Part shown: piece after piece, positions 24,457 through 31,663 of the stretch
Numbering within the stretch: position 1 is the first letter of the stretch
Layout of the letters: each line of letters starts with the position of its first letter
NCBI GenBank assembly: GCA_945875845.1
Contig: CAMCMB010000067.1
Span: 1-41,534 of the forward strand
Reading direction: 5' to 3'
Length of the DNA stretch: 41,534 bases
From: Pirellula staleyi DSM 6068
GTDB lineage: Bacteria; Planctomycetota; Planctomycetia; Pirellulales; Pirellulaceae
Translations under genes and position numbers: made by a program
Notes under the pieces: model-generated
Told to the model about the DNA's origin: nothing
What the model saw: the letters and a program-made list of their open reading frames with translations, nothing else
Databases searched by the model: none

Positions 24457-25181
24457 TTCCAAAGTACCTTCCTTAATCCGTGTTTACGAAGTGCAGCTCT
24501 CAAGAACACTGGTCGATGTCGCTTGTAGGCCGGCGGATCGACGTGGATGTGTGGGAATACATGGTCCATCGTCACACCAACCCTGACGCCGGCAATCTTG
24601 GCTCGCCAGAAGAAGTCCCAATGCTCATCTACCTTGAGGTCTTCATCCCAGCGAATCGCCTGCAGAATGTCGCGATGGGCTACGAAGCAGTTACAAACGA
24701 ATGCGCACTCGGCAATGTCACCAGTGCGTCGATATTCGCCACGAGGAATGTGAAGCACGCCGCCTGACGAATTGAGCAGCCTCGGAGTTCCATCTGGATT
24801 CGGGCGATGGGGCTGCTTGCTCAGCGTTGCCAATAGATCGAGGCGGCTCGATTCGAACTTGCGAACGAGATCATTCAGCCGAGTTTGTGGGCCAACCACG
24901 TGATCATCGTCAGAGAAGATCACCATACGAGTTTGGGCCGCTTCAACGAGACGATTGCGACCAGCCGACAATCCGATGTCGTACTCGGTCTCGATCAGCC
25001 GATCGACCAACGCGGCTTCGTCAGGACAGACCTGAGAGAAACGCAGCTCAGGCTTCCCATCGTCAAGGACATAGATCAGCGGACGATCATCGCCACAGTG
25101 TTCGTAAATGCTACGCACCAGAGTCGTACAGCAATGAGGGCGATGGATGGTCTTAATGCAGAATGTGACGCGATCACGCAT
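24453..25181 (-). CDS. Family 2-like glycosyltransferase (copy 2)
   Basis: A 242-residue protein. ATG 25181 is chosen because GGAGGAGGT lies 8 nt upstream; it overlaps the previous stop by 8 nt. The layout is GT2-like: VTFCIKTIHRPHCCTTLVRS (strand and first helix), LIYVLDDGKPE, IGLSAGRNRLVEAAQTRMVIFSDDDH (DDD metal site at ~92-94), and DEHWDFFWRAKIAGVR (acceptor-side ED/DEH motif). It is clearly a paralogue of the next gene upstream (shared TFCIKTIHRP, IGRN/AGRN, DDD, and E-H-W-[DE]-F-F). Its overlap with the following glycosyltransferase shows a coordinated cassette. Confidence 0.82.
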   Translation of the reverse strand: MRDRVTFCIKTIHRPHCCTTLVRSIYEHCGDDRPLIYVLDDGKPELRFSQVCPDEAALVDRLIETEYDIGLSAGRNRLVEAAQTRMVIFSDDDHVVGPQTRLNDLVRKFESSRLDLLATLSKQPHRPNPDGTPRLLNSSGGVLHIPRGEYRRTGDIAECAFVCNCFVAHRDILQAIRWDEDLKVDEHWDFFWRAKIAGVRVGVTMDHVFPHIHVDPPAYKRHRPVFLRAALRKHGLRKVLWK

Positions 25182-25929
25182 GAACGATACCTCCTCCTGG
25201 ATAACGCAGTGAATCAAAGCCGTGTTTACGAAGCCCCAATCGACGGAACTTGGGTCGGGCTCGCAGTGCTCCATATGGCTTAGCTGCAACGTGGTCGTGG
25301 ACTACCGAGCAATCGAGTGCCACGGCAATTTGCAGATGTTCGATCTGGGACGCCCGATAGAAAAACTCCCAGTGCTCGTATGTTTTGATCTCGTCATCCC
25401 AGCGAACACGGGCGATCGTGTCACGCCGCGCTAGGAATGCATTGCTGACCATGTCGCACCAACAGGTTTCGCCGATGCGTTTGCGTTCGCCTCGATGCAT
25501 CCAAATCCGGGTGCCATTCATCAGCGGGCTAAAGAGCATGGGCCGGCCGCCATCTCCTTGCCGCACAGCCAGAATATCGAGGTCGTACTCAATGAACCTC
25601 TGGTAGACTCGATCGAGGTGTAGATCGTGCGTTACGATCTGATCATCATCGAGCAAGAAAATGAACTCGGTTTCTGCCGCGTCGATTGCTGTATTGCGTC
25701 CAATGCCGACGCCCACATCGTGTTGCTCAAGGTCAATCACTTTGCAGTGTTTAGCGGTCTCGGGATACTTACGCGAGAACCAATGTTCGGGTAGACCATC
25801 GTCCACGACGACGATCTTGGGATCGCCAAACTCCTTTCGAAGCGACTGTACGAGTCGATGGCAGGCCCAAGGCCGATGAATGGTCTTTATGCAAAAGGTA
25901 ATGTCTTGAATGGGTACGGTTGCTTCCAT
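25174..25929 (-). CDS. Family 2-like glycosyltransferase (copy 1)
   Basis: A 251-residue GT2-like protein. ITFCIKTIHRPWACHRLVQS is followed by IVVVDDGLPE, VGIGRNTAIDAAETEFIFLLDDDQ (metal-binding DDD at ~91-93), and KTYEHWEFFYRASQIEHLQIA. It is paralogous to the downstream gene, implying a tandem duplication with divergence, perhaps toward successive sugars in one chain. The end (LRKHGFDSLRYPGGG) is also matched by LRKHGLRKVLWK in the copy. It starts 3 nt after the nucleotidyltransferase stop. Confidence 0.82.
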   Translation of the reverse strand: MEATVPIQDITFCIKTIHRPWACHRLVQSLRKEFGDPKIVVVDDGLPEHWFSRKYPETAKHCKVIDLEQHDVGVGIGRNTAIDAAETEFIFLLDDDQIVTHDLHLDRVYQRFIEYDLDILAVRQGDGGRPMLFSPLMNGTRIWMHRGERKRIGETCWCDMVSNAFLARRDTIARVRWDDEIKTYEHWEFFYRASQIEHLQIAVALDCSVVHDHVAAKPYGALRARPKFRRLGLRKHGFDSLRYPGGGIVHA

Positions 25930-25932
25930 GTT

Positions 25933-26379
25933 TCACCACGCGTTAAGGAGTTTGCGAGCAAGTTTGATGGCATGGCGATAGTCCTTGAGACGCTTCGCGC
26001 TGCGTTTGATGTGCATGATCGAGTTCAGTGGTGCGACGTTGCCGTAGAACGAAATGAGCGAGTTGTCGAAGGCTTTCTCAAAGTCCTCTGTAGTGCAGCC
26101 CATGACTTCACGCGAAACGTCCAGCGGTGGCGAACAGGCGATGCGAGTCGATGCACGCAGTCCTCCTGAACCGTCTGGCTCTCCTCGCTTCCAAGGTCGC
26201 TTGAGAGAACCAGCGGCATCATCGACAGACGCTTGCCAGTCCTCATCGGATAGATTGGGATCAAGCCAAATGTCGAGATCGCCTTCCTCCCAATCGATCC
26301 CATGCAATCGAAGTGCGCCGGAGCCGATAATGAGGTATCGATGTCGAATCCTGGCAAGGACGTCTTCCACGGGTGTCAT
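25933..26379 (-). CDS. Nucleotidyltransferase-fold protein in glycosylation cluster
   Basis: A 148-residue protein starting at ATG 26379 (ATGA overlap). YLIIGSGALRLHGI (~15-28) and GDLDIWLDP (~33-41) match the G-S/G...D-x-D signature of polymerase-beta-like nucleotidyltransferases, with D34 and D36 as metal ligands. The C-terminal KRLKDYRHAIKLARKLL is a helical K/R-rich segment like that of 'nucleotidyltransferase family' proteins. It could modify a sugar or RNA, or be inactive. Its place between the GT25-sulfotransferase and the GT2 genes suggests a role in activating or adding a group to the glycan, but nothing in the sequence names the substrate. Confidence 0.6.
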   Translation of the reverse strand: MTPVEDVLARIRHRYLIIGSGALRLHGIDWEEGDLDIWLDPNLSDEDWQASVDDAAGSLKRPWKRGEPDGSGGLRASTRIACSPPLDVSREVMGCTTEDFEKAFDNSLISFYGNVAPLNSIMHIKRSAKRLKDYRHAIKLARKLLNAW

Positions 26380-27854
26380 CCGAACTTCCTCAACTCCGGG
26401 TTAACGTGTGCGATTGCCGAATCGATCTCTTCGGCAGTGGGCTCAATGCCGAGGAACGCGAACAATTCGTTGATCACGGTCTCAGGATCTTCAGTGAGCC
26501 TGGCGAAGTCGATGCGATGCACTGGAACTTCGGGATGCTCTTGTATGAACGCCTCACGATGTTCGAGCAGTGAACGTTGAAGCTTGTCGCAGGCGTCATC
26601 GCCGGCTGCGAACCATTGGCCTGGATGTCGGCTACTTCGATCTTGAAGGGATCGAATCGAGGCATCGATTGGGCGATCCACGGCTATGATCCGCAGTGAG
26701 TTACCAAGAGCTTCGTAGAGGTGGTTTGCGAAGCGGCAGAGATGCGGATACTTGCCACCAGCGACGGTTCGATCGCGAATCGCTTCTGCTTTGCGAGTTA
26801 CGATCCAAGCTTTCAGTTGCTTGGCGAGCTGACCGTCGGGGATCTTGGGATCGATCGCTGGGAATCGCATCGCCTTTTCACAGAGGTTCGCTAACCCGAT
26901 TGCCTCGCCTCCTCCGGTTGCTTCGTAGCCACCAAGTTCATTGCCCATGTGAACGCCCAAATGATGCATGACCATTGCCACGCAGCTTGTGCCACTACGA
27001 TGAGGCCCGAGGACTGCGAAGAACGGAGCGTCGCTGTGGTCGGCATTCTTGGCATCATTGAAGAATCTGGTCTGAGTCCATTTGCGACCGCAGATGTTCG
27101 ATTTGGTCGGAAGTTGGCCGACGAGCCAGCGATCGGGGGTGTAAACGGGAATAGACTCTTTCTCAACATTCTTGCCTTGGACCAGGGCTTCGTATCGCCG
27201 CTGAGTCAAACGACCCAAGTGATGGTCGATGTGATGCTTCAGATGCCAGTCATTCCAATTGAGGTGACGATACAAAGCCTTCATCGTTGCGCGACCGCGA
27301 ACCATAAAGGCATGGGTGCGATTGACGTTGTAAGGTCGGTACACGCGGTCGCTGATCTTCTTGGGTGGATGCTTGGCAGCGTAGAGGTGTTGGCCTCCGA
27401 GATAAGCTAGTCCCCAGTCTTCAGGAAGTTCGCGCACGTATGCCTCGAGGTGTTCAACGAAGTCCGGAACGAAGCCTGCGTCATCTTCGAAGACAACATA
27501 CGAGTCGATCCCTTCCAGCAAACATTTCTCCAAGATCAACAAGTGCGACCGGTAGCAGCCCCAGGCACCGTTGCCGGCACGCCATTGCTCGGGCGTCGCA
27601 AGCCTTCGACCATCGATGGCAGCGAATCGCTCAACATCTGGGAATGGCCACGGCTGGGGTAGTTGTTGCATCCACTCATGCAAGCGATCGTCGCGCCGAT
27701 CGAGATTCATCAGGAAGCAGCGTTCAACGATCTTCTTCGTCGGTATCTGGATCGTCTTCGTTGGGCTCGGGTGCACCGTCTGGGAACTTACGTTCAAACC
27801 GGCGGATGGCAGTGAGCACGAGTGACTTGGCGATGGTTCTAGTAAATTTTCCAT
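26376..27854 (-). CDS. GT25 glycosyltransferase-sulfotransferase fusion
   Basis: A 492-residue protein with two domains. The N-terminal half (~45-245) is GT25-like: CFLMNLDRRDDRLHEW, then GCYRSHLLILEKCLLEGIDS, VVFEDDA (D-D metal site), GLAYLGGQHL and HIDHHLGR. The C-terminal half (~278-490) is a PAPS-dependent sulfotransferase: FFAVLGPHRSGTSCVAMVMHH carries the 5'-phosphosulfate-binding loop, and IIAVDRPIDASIRSL the second conserved segment. The start is uncertain: ATG 27854 (AGAGG ~8 nt upstream) overlaps the previous gene by 131 nt, while ATG 27708 would begin right at the first GT25 strand. Such a fusion could add a sugar and sulfate the same glycan. Confidence 0.75.
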   Translation of the reverse strand: MENLLEPSPSHSCSLPSAGLNVSSQTVHPSPTKTIQIPTKKIVERCFLMNLDRRDDRLHEWMQQLPQPWPFPDVERFAAIDGRRLATPEQWRAGNGAWGCYRSHLLILEKCLLEGIDSYVVFEDDAGFVPDFVEHLEAYVRELPEDWGLAYLGGQHLYAAKHPPKKISDRVYRPYNVNRTHAFMVRGRATMKALYRHLNWNDWHLKHHIDHHLGRLTQRRYEALVQGKNVEKESIPVYTPDRWLVGQLPTKSNICGRKWTQTRFFNDAKNADHSDAPFFAVLGPHRSGTSCVAMVMHHLGVHMGNELGGYEATGGGEAIGLANLCEKAMRFPAIDPKIPDGQLAKQLKAWIVTRKAEAIRDRTVAGGKYPHLCRFANHLYEALGNSLRIIAVDRPIDASIRSLQDRSSRHPGQWFAAGDDACDKLQRSLLEHREAFIQEHPEVPVHRIDFARLTEDPETVINELFAFLGIEPTAEEIDSAIAHVNPELRKFG

Positions 27855-28296
27855 GGGGTAATCCTCTGAGTTGGGCTTCTTCCAAAAGCCATTCGATAAT
27901 GGTGTCGAGATTGGTACGGCATCCTTCCACGCCCCAATCATTCATGGTCTCGGCGCGGGTCTCACACTTGCAGGTGTCGCTTGGTCTTGCGAACCATGCG
28001 AGCATCTTGCGAAGTTCATTGCCGGGACCTGGCTTATAGGCAGCCATCCGCAGCGTCGTGGGTTCTTCCTGATTGGGCAGGTAGCTCTTAAGCAGCGTTT
28101 TGAGTTCGTCGACGCTCTGATTGCGCCGGCGTTTGTTAACGATGGCCATGCCGATCGTCACAAGGTTGACTGCTTGTGCGTTCGAACATTCGCTGCACGC
28201 TCGGCAACCGCTTGATGAAGCTTTCACAGAGCAGTCGGCAAGGTGACTAGCGACCTGGCATCGGTTGTCATTGGTTAGGTTGGGACAATGGATCAT
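27724..28296 (-). CDS. Cysteine-rich hypothetical phage-operon protein
   Basis: A 190-residue protein starting at ATG 28296 (ATGA overlap with the Ser-rich gene). The N-terminal ~40 residues hold six Cys (MIHCPNLTNDNRCQ; DCSVKASSSGCRACSEC), a likely zinc or Fe-S site. CKCETRAETMNDWGVEGC (~108-125) adds more, followed by an amphipathic helix (TIIEWLLEEAQLRGLP). The acidic C-terminus (PEPNEDDPDTDEEDR) is encoded in overlap with the possible start of the GT25 gene. I do not recognise the family; its place between a tail protein and the glycosylation genes suggests a tail-region or modification accessory. Confidence 0.6.
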   Translation of the reverse strand: MIHCPNLTNDNRCQVASHLADCSVKASSSGCRACSECSNAQAVNLVTIGMAIVNKRRRNQSVDELKTLLKSYLPNQEEPTTLRMAAYKPGPGNELRKMLAWFARPSDTCKCETRAETMNDWGVEGCRTNLDTIIEWLLEEAQLRGLPHGKFTRTIAKSLVLTAIRRFERKFPDGAPEPNEDDPDTDEEDR

Positions 28297-30872
28297 GCTG
28301 CCACCTCCACAACTTCCCCATCGAATCCACCAGTGCCACTTGGTGGCTCGCCAACTTCAGGACAGTCGCTCTCGAGGAGCTGCCAGCCGCACGACCAAAT
28401 CCAAGTTGAATTGCATGGTTCGCTCGTGCTGCTTTCGGATGGAGGAGGTTCGCTTGGCGGGTCGCTATCGGAATGGCTTACGCTTGGGCGATCCGATTCG
28501 CTCGTGGATGGATCTGGGGGATCACTTGTTGACGGATCATTTGAGTCACTGGTAGATGGATCTCGCGAATCGCTGGTTGATGGCGAGGAATCACTTTCAG
28601 ATCCGCTTGTCGATCCGCTGCCTGAATCGCTTTGCGAATGACTAGCAGAACCACTGGTTGAGTGACTTGTTGACCATGGAACGCTGTAGCTTTCGCTGTA
28701 ACTTGGTCGATCGCTACTCGACTGACTCTCCGAACTATCACCGCTCGATGGTTCGCTTTCGGAACGCGATTGACTATCCGATTCGCTTTCGGACTGGCTT
28801 TCCGAGTCGCTTTGACTTTCGCTCTCACTGGAATCACTCGCCGAAGCGGAATCGCTACCACTGGAGTAACTCGGCACCGAATAGCTTGGCCACGAATAGC
28901 TCGGTACCGAGTGACTTTCGCTGCTTGGATCTTGCGAATCAGATTGACTTTCCGATTGGCTGTCGCTTTGCGAGCTGGTTGATTCACTATCCGAACTGTC
29001 GGATTGACTACTGTCGCTACCACTCGAATCGCTCTGGCTGGAGTCACTGCCACTGGATGATCCCGAGTAGCTGGCGCTGTAGGAATGACTGTAACTGGTA
29101 TCGCTTGAGTACGACTCACTTCCGCGAGACGAATCCGATTCACTCGATTCAGACTGACTGGAATCCGATTCGCTCGAATCCGATTCGCTTGATTCAGACT
29201 CACTGGATCTAGATCCGCTGGAACCGCTTGATTGGCTTGAATCACTCGACGCGGAGCTTGATCCGCTCGACGAATGACTACTCGAGTACGAAGGCTCGCT
29301 CAGCGAAGTCGATTCGCTTGAATCACTTGATGAATCGCTGGACGCGGATGAATCAGAGCTTGATGAATGGCTTGAATTGCTTGAGCTAGAAGCGGAGGAG
29401 CTTGAATCGAAGGAACTTGATGCGGAAGAACTCGAAGACGAGAGGCTGGATGAACTTAGACTTGATGACGACGAGGCAGAGCTCGAACTCGACTGATCGC
29501 TTGACGACGAACTAAGCGATGAGCTACTGCTAGAAGAGCTAAGCGAACTAGAAGAACTCGATGAGCTGGACGAGATGCTCGAACTGCTTGATGAGGATGG
29601 ACTCGATGAGCTGCTGCTTGAGCCCTTGCTCAAACTGCTGGACGACGGCGACGATGAACTCGACAAGCTAGACGAACTGCTGGAGCCGTAGGATGAGCTC
29701 GATGATTGACTCGAACTGCTACTGGATGACGAGGAACTCGACGATGAGCTCGAAATGCTACTGCTCGAACTCGAGCTAGAGCTGCTGCTTGAGCTGCTTG
29801 CAGATGACGACGACGAACTACTGCTGGAACTGGAACTACTGCTTCCCTCACAGCATCGGCATCCGATGGTTAGGTAGGCGCTGGTGTCTTCATGAAAGTG
29901 ACACACGATCTGCTGGCTTGTCAGAAGTGCGTAGTCACAGACGTTGTAGACCGCGACCTTCACGCCGATTGGTGCCCAGACTCCGTTGGCATACCGCAGT
30001 TCGCGAGCCATTCCCCAGCTCTTGGCCTTGAGACGGGAGACAGGTTTGCAGAGCAACGTTTGCTTGGGCGGGTCGATGATCCAGGAACGATTGCCATCGA
30101 AGGTGACGCTGAGATACTGATCACCTTCGTAGTTGGAAACCGGACCTCGAATCCGCTGGGCACTCGGGTTTCGAGCGATGATGCGAACGCCTTGACCATT
30201 CGGCTTTCGAACTGGCTCAATGGTACCGGAATCGTCTAGCTGAAAAAGATCGCAGTTGGCGGAACCAGTCGCTAAACCGGATCGACCTGGGATACCACCG
30301 CTGGGAACCTTCACAAGGAACGCTGGATTGGCTGGTTTTCCGACTCGAACAACAGCCCACTGGACGCCCGTTTGGTTCGTATCGCGCCGCCATAGGATTT
30401 GAGCCGACCCGTTGGGTTTTGATTGGAGTGTCGTTCCTCCTGAGTTGGCGACGTCTGCATATTGATGCCAAGTCTCTTGAACATTCACGCGGGCAGCGAC
30501 GACGCCAGCAAAGACCACGCGACCGACTTTGTCCTCGGCGATCGGCTCGATGGCTACACCGAATCGACCTGTGTGCTCGTCGGCGATGGGACGAACTGAC
30601 TGGATCGTCGCATCACGTACGAAACGAGCGAGTGCTGTATTGTCGACGTCAGGATCGCCGAGTGGGGCGTTAAAACCGACAATTCCACCGATGGGCACAG
30701 TGGTCGTACTTTGATAGTGAACGCGAACGGTGGCAGCGTCGCGAACGTGCGTGCGGTTTCCTCCGCCACCCGAGAGACGATCGCGAGCGATGGCATCGGC
30801 GGCAGCCAGCAGACGGTTGTATTCCGCTGCCGTGATATTAAGTTTCTCGCCGGGCCGAACACGTCTCGCCAT
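28293..30872 (-). CDS. Phage tail-region protein with long serine-rich repeat
   Basis: An 859-residue protein. The N-terminal ~340 residues form a globular domain typical of a phage structural protein (LNITAAEYNRLLAAADAIARD; VPIGGIVGFNAPLGDP; LSVTFDGNRSWIIDPP). A Ser-dominated stretch of ~475 residues follows (~344-818): first nearly pure Ser runs, then SE, SD and SSQ-type repeats ending in PPSEPPPSESSTSEP. The C-terminal ~40 residues (STWIWSCGWQLLESDCPEVG) form a short Cys/Trp cap. There is no signal peptide or anchor motif. Serine-rich chains in bacterial adhesins are O-glycosylated by genes encoded next to them; here four glycosyltransferase-fold genes and a sulfotransferase follow in the same operon. 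I infer a glycosylated fibre or spike. Confidence 0.8.
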   Translation of the reverse strand: MARRVRPGEKLNITAAEYNRLLAAADAIARDRLSGGGGNRTHVRDAATVRVHYQSTTTVPIGGIVGFNAPLGDPDVDNTALARFVRDATIQSVRPIADEHTGRFGVAIEPIAEDKVGRVVFAGVVAARVNVQETWHQYADVANSGGTTLQSKPNGSAQILWRRDTNQTGVQWAVVRVGKPANPAFLVKVPSGGIPGRSGLATGSANCDLFQLDDSGTIEPVRKPNGQGVRIIARNPSAQRIRGPVSNYEGDQYLSVTFDGNRSWIIDPPKQTLLCKPVSRLKAKSWGMARELRYANGVWAPIGVKVAVYNVCDYALLTSQQIVCHFHEDTSAYLTIGCRCCEGSSSSSSSSSSSSSSASSSSSSSSSSSSSSISSSSSSSSSSSSSSSQSSSSSYGSSSSSSLSSSSSPSSSSLSKGSSSSSSSPSSSSSSSISSSSSSSSSSLSSSSSSSSLSSSSSDQSSSSSASSSSSLSSSSLSSSSSSASSSFDSSSSASSSSNSSHSSSSDSSASSDSSSDSSESTSLSEPSYSSSHSSSGSSSASSDSSQSSGSSGSRSSESESSESDSSESDSSQSESSESDSSRGSESYSSDTSYSHSYSASYSGSSSGSDSSQSDSSGSDSSQSDSSDSESTSSQSDSQSESQSDSQDPSSESHSVPSYSWPSYSVPSYSSGSDSASASDSSESESQSDSESQSESESDSQSRSESEPSSGDSSESQSSSDRPSYSESYSVPWSTSHSTSGSASHSQSDSGSGSTSGSESDSSPSTSDSRDPSTSDSNDPSTSDPPDPSTSESDRPSVSHSDSDPPSEPPPSESSTSEPCNSTWIWSCGWQLLESDCPEVGEPPSGTGGFDGEVVEVAA
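28416..29843 (-). repeat. Serine-codon repeat region within the tail protein gene
   Basis: About 1.43 kb of degenerate repeats mixing TCG, TCC, TCA, AGC and AGT serine codons with GA[ATC]-type Glu/Asp codons. Because codons vary, the protein repeat is stronger than the DNA repeat, which points to selection for serine content rather than recent DNA duplication. Open frames in other phases here are by-products. Confidence 0.75.
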
Positions 30873-31663
30873 TATTCGATCCCCAACGCGTTAAAGTTCG
30901 CTTCGGGGTAAACCTGTTCCACGTAAGCCGCCTCAGGGACTTGTAAGACACGATCGCCGACAACCTCTTCGCCATGCTTGACCCAGAGGTAGTCCCAACC
31001 GCGCTTGGCAACACCGTTGATGTTTCCAACTCTCAGGTTTGCTTCATTGGGGCGAGCAGCGAAGTGATAGGTCACATCAACCCAGTTCTGTTCGTCCTCG
31101 CCACCTTCGCCACCTAGGAACAAGGCTTCGCCAGGAGCGAAGATTGACCAACTGGTCGAATTGACGCGACCCGTCATGGCGACCATCGCCAGGAGGTATT
31201 CGGTCGAGACAAACTCAAATTTCTTGCGGACCGAAAACTCGAACGCTGGCACCGTTACATCGACACCGGAAACGCCTGAGTCGCTTACACCTATCGCTCC
31301 CCTATAGTTGGGCGCAATTTTGCCCGGAGCGGCATAGATACCACGAGTGAAGAGCGATTGGTTGAGATGCGTCGATGCGCCGGTGGTGTTGAACGAGACT
31401 GGATCAAGCTTCGTCTTGTTGATCGAAGCGGTTACCAGTGCATGCTTGTCATTGATGTATTCGCCATCAACTTGCAGGAATGGAATGAGATCACGCTGCG
31501 TGGCTCGATAGTACGATAGCACTGCATCCGCAGCGCCAGCAGGATCGACTGAGCCACCGTTGGTGCCGACATAGACAAAAGTGTCCGAGGTCGTTTTGCC
31601 ACGTGTCGCCTTTTTGGAAAGCGCAGCCAGTTCGAAGTTGTATCCACCGCTTGAGAATCCCAT
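30872..31663 (-). CDS. Phage tail protein, hypothetical
   Basis: A 263-residue soluble protein between the tape measure gene (TGATG overlap) and the Ser-rich gene (TAATG overlap). It appears beta-rich: VDVTVPAFEFSVRKKFEFV, WVDVTYHFAARPNEANL, and a C-terminal GWDYLWVKHGEEVVGDRVLQ. It has no catalytic motif that I can see. Its place after the tape measure fits a distal tail or baseplate hub protein. I do not recognise the family. Confidence 0.65.
   Translation of the reverse strand: MGFSSGGYNFELAALSKKATRGKTTSDTFVYVGTNGGSVDPAGAADAVLSYYRATQRDLIPFLQVDGEYINDKHALVTASINKTKLDPVSFNTTGASTHLNQSLFTRGIYAAPGKIAPNYRGAIGVSDSGVSGVDVTVPAFEFSVRKKFEFVSTEYLLAMVAMTGRVNSTSWSIFAPGEALFLGGEGGEDEQNWVDVTYHFAARPNEANLRVGNINGVAKRGWDYLWVKHGEEVVGDRVLQVPEAAYVEQVYPEANFNALGIE

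Noticed and set aside
28478-29245. Long open frame antiparallel or out of phase within the serine-rich region
   Set aside because: It exists because serine/acidic codon repeats exclude stops in other frames; the Arg/Val/Asn-rich product has no protein-like features and the real gene is the Ser-rich one.
28416-29843. CRISPR-like or satellite repeats
   Set aside because: Repeat unit length and spacing are irregular and stay in codon phase; this is a protein-coding repeat, not an array.
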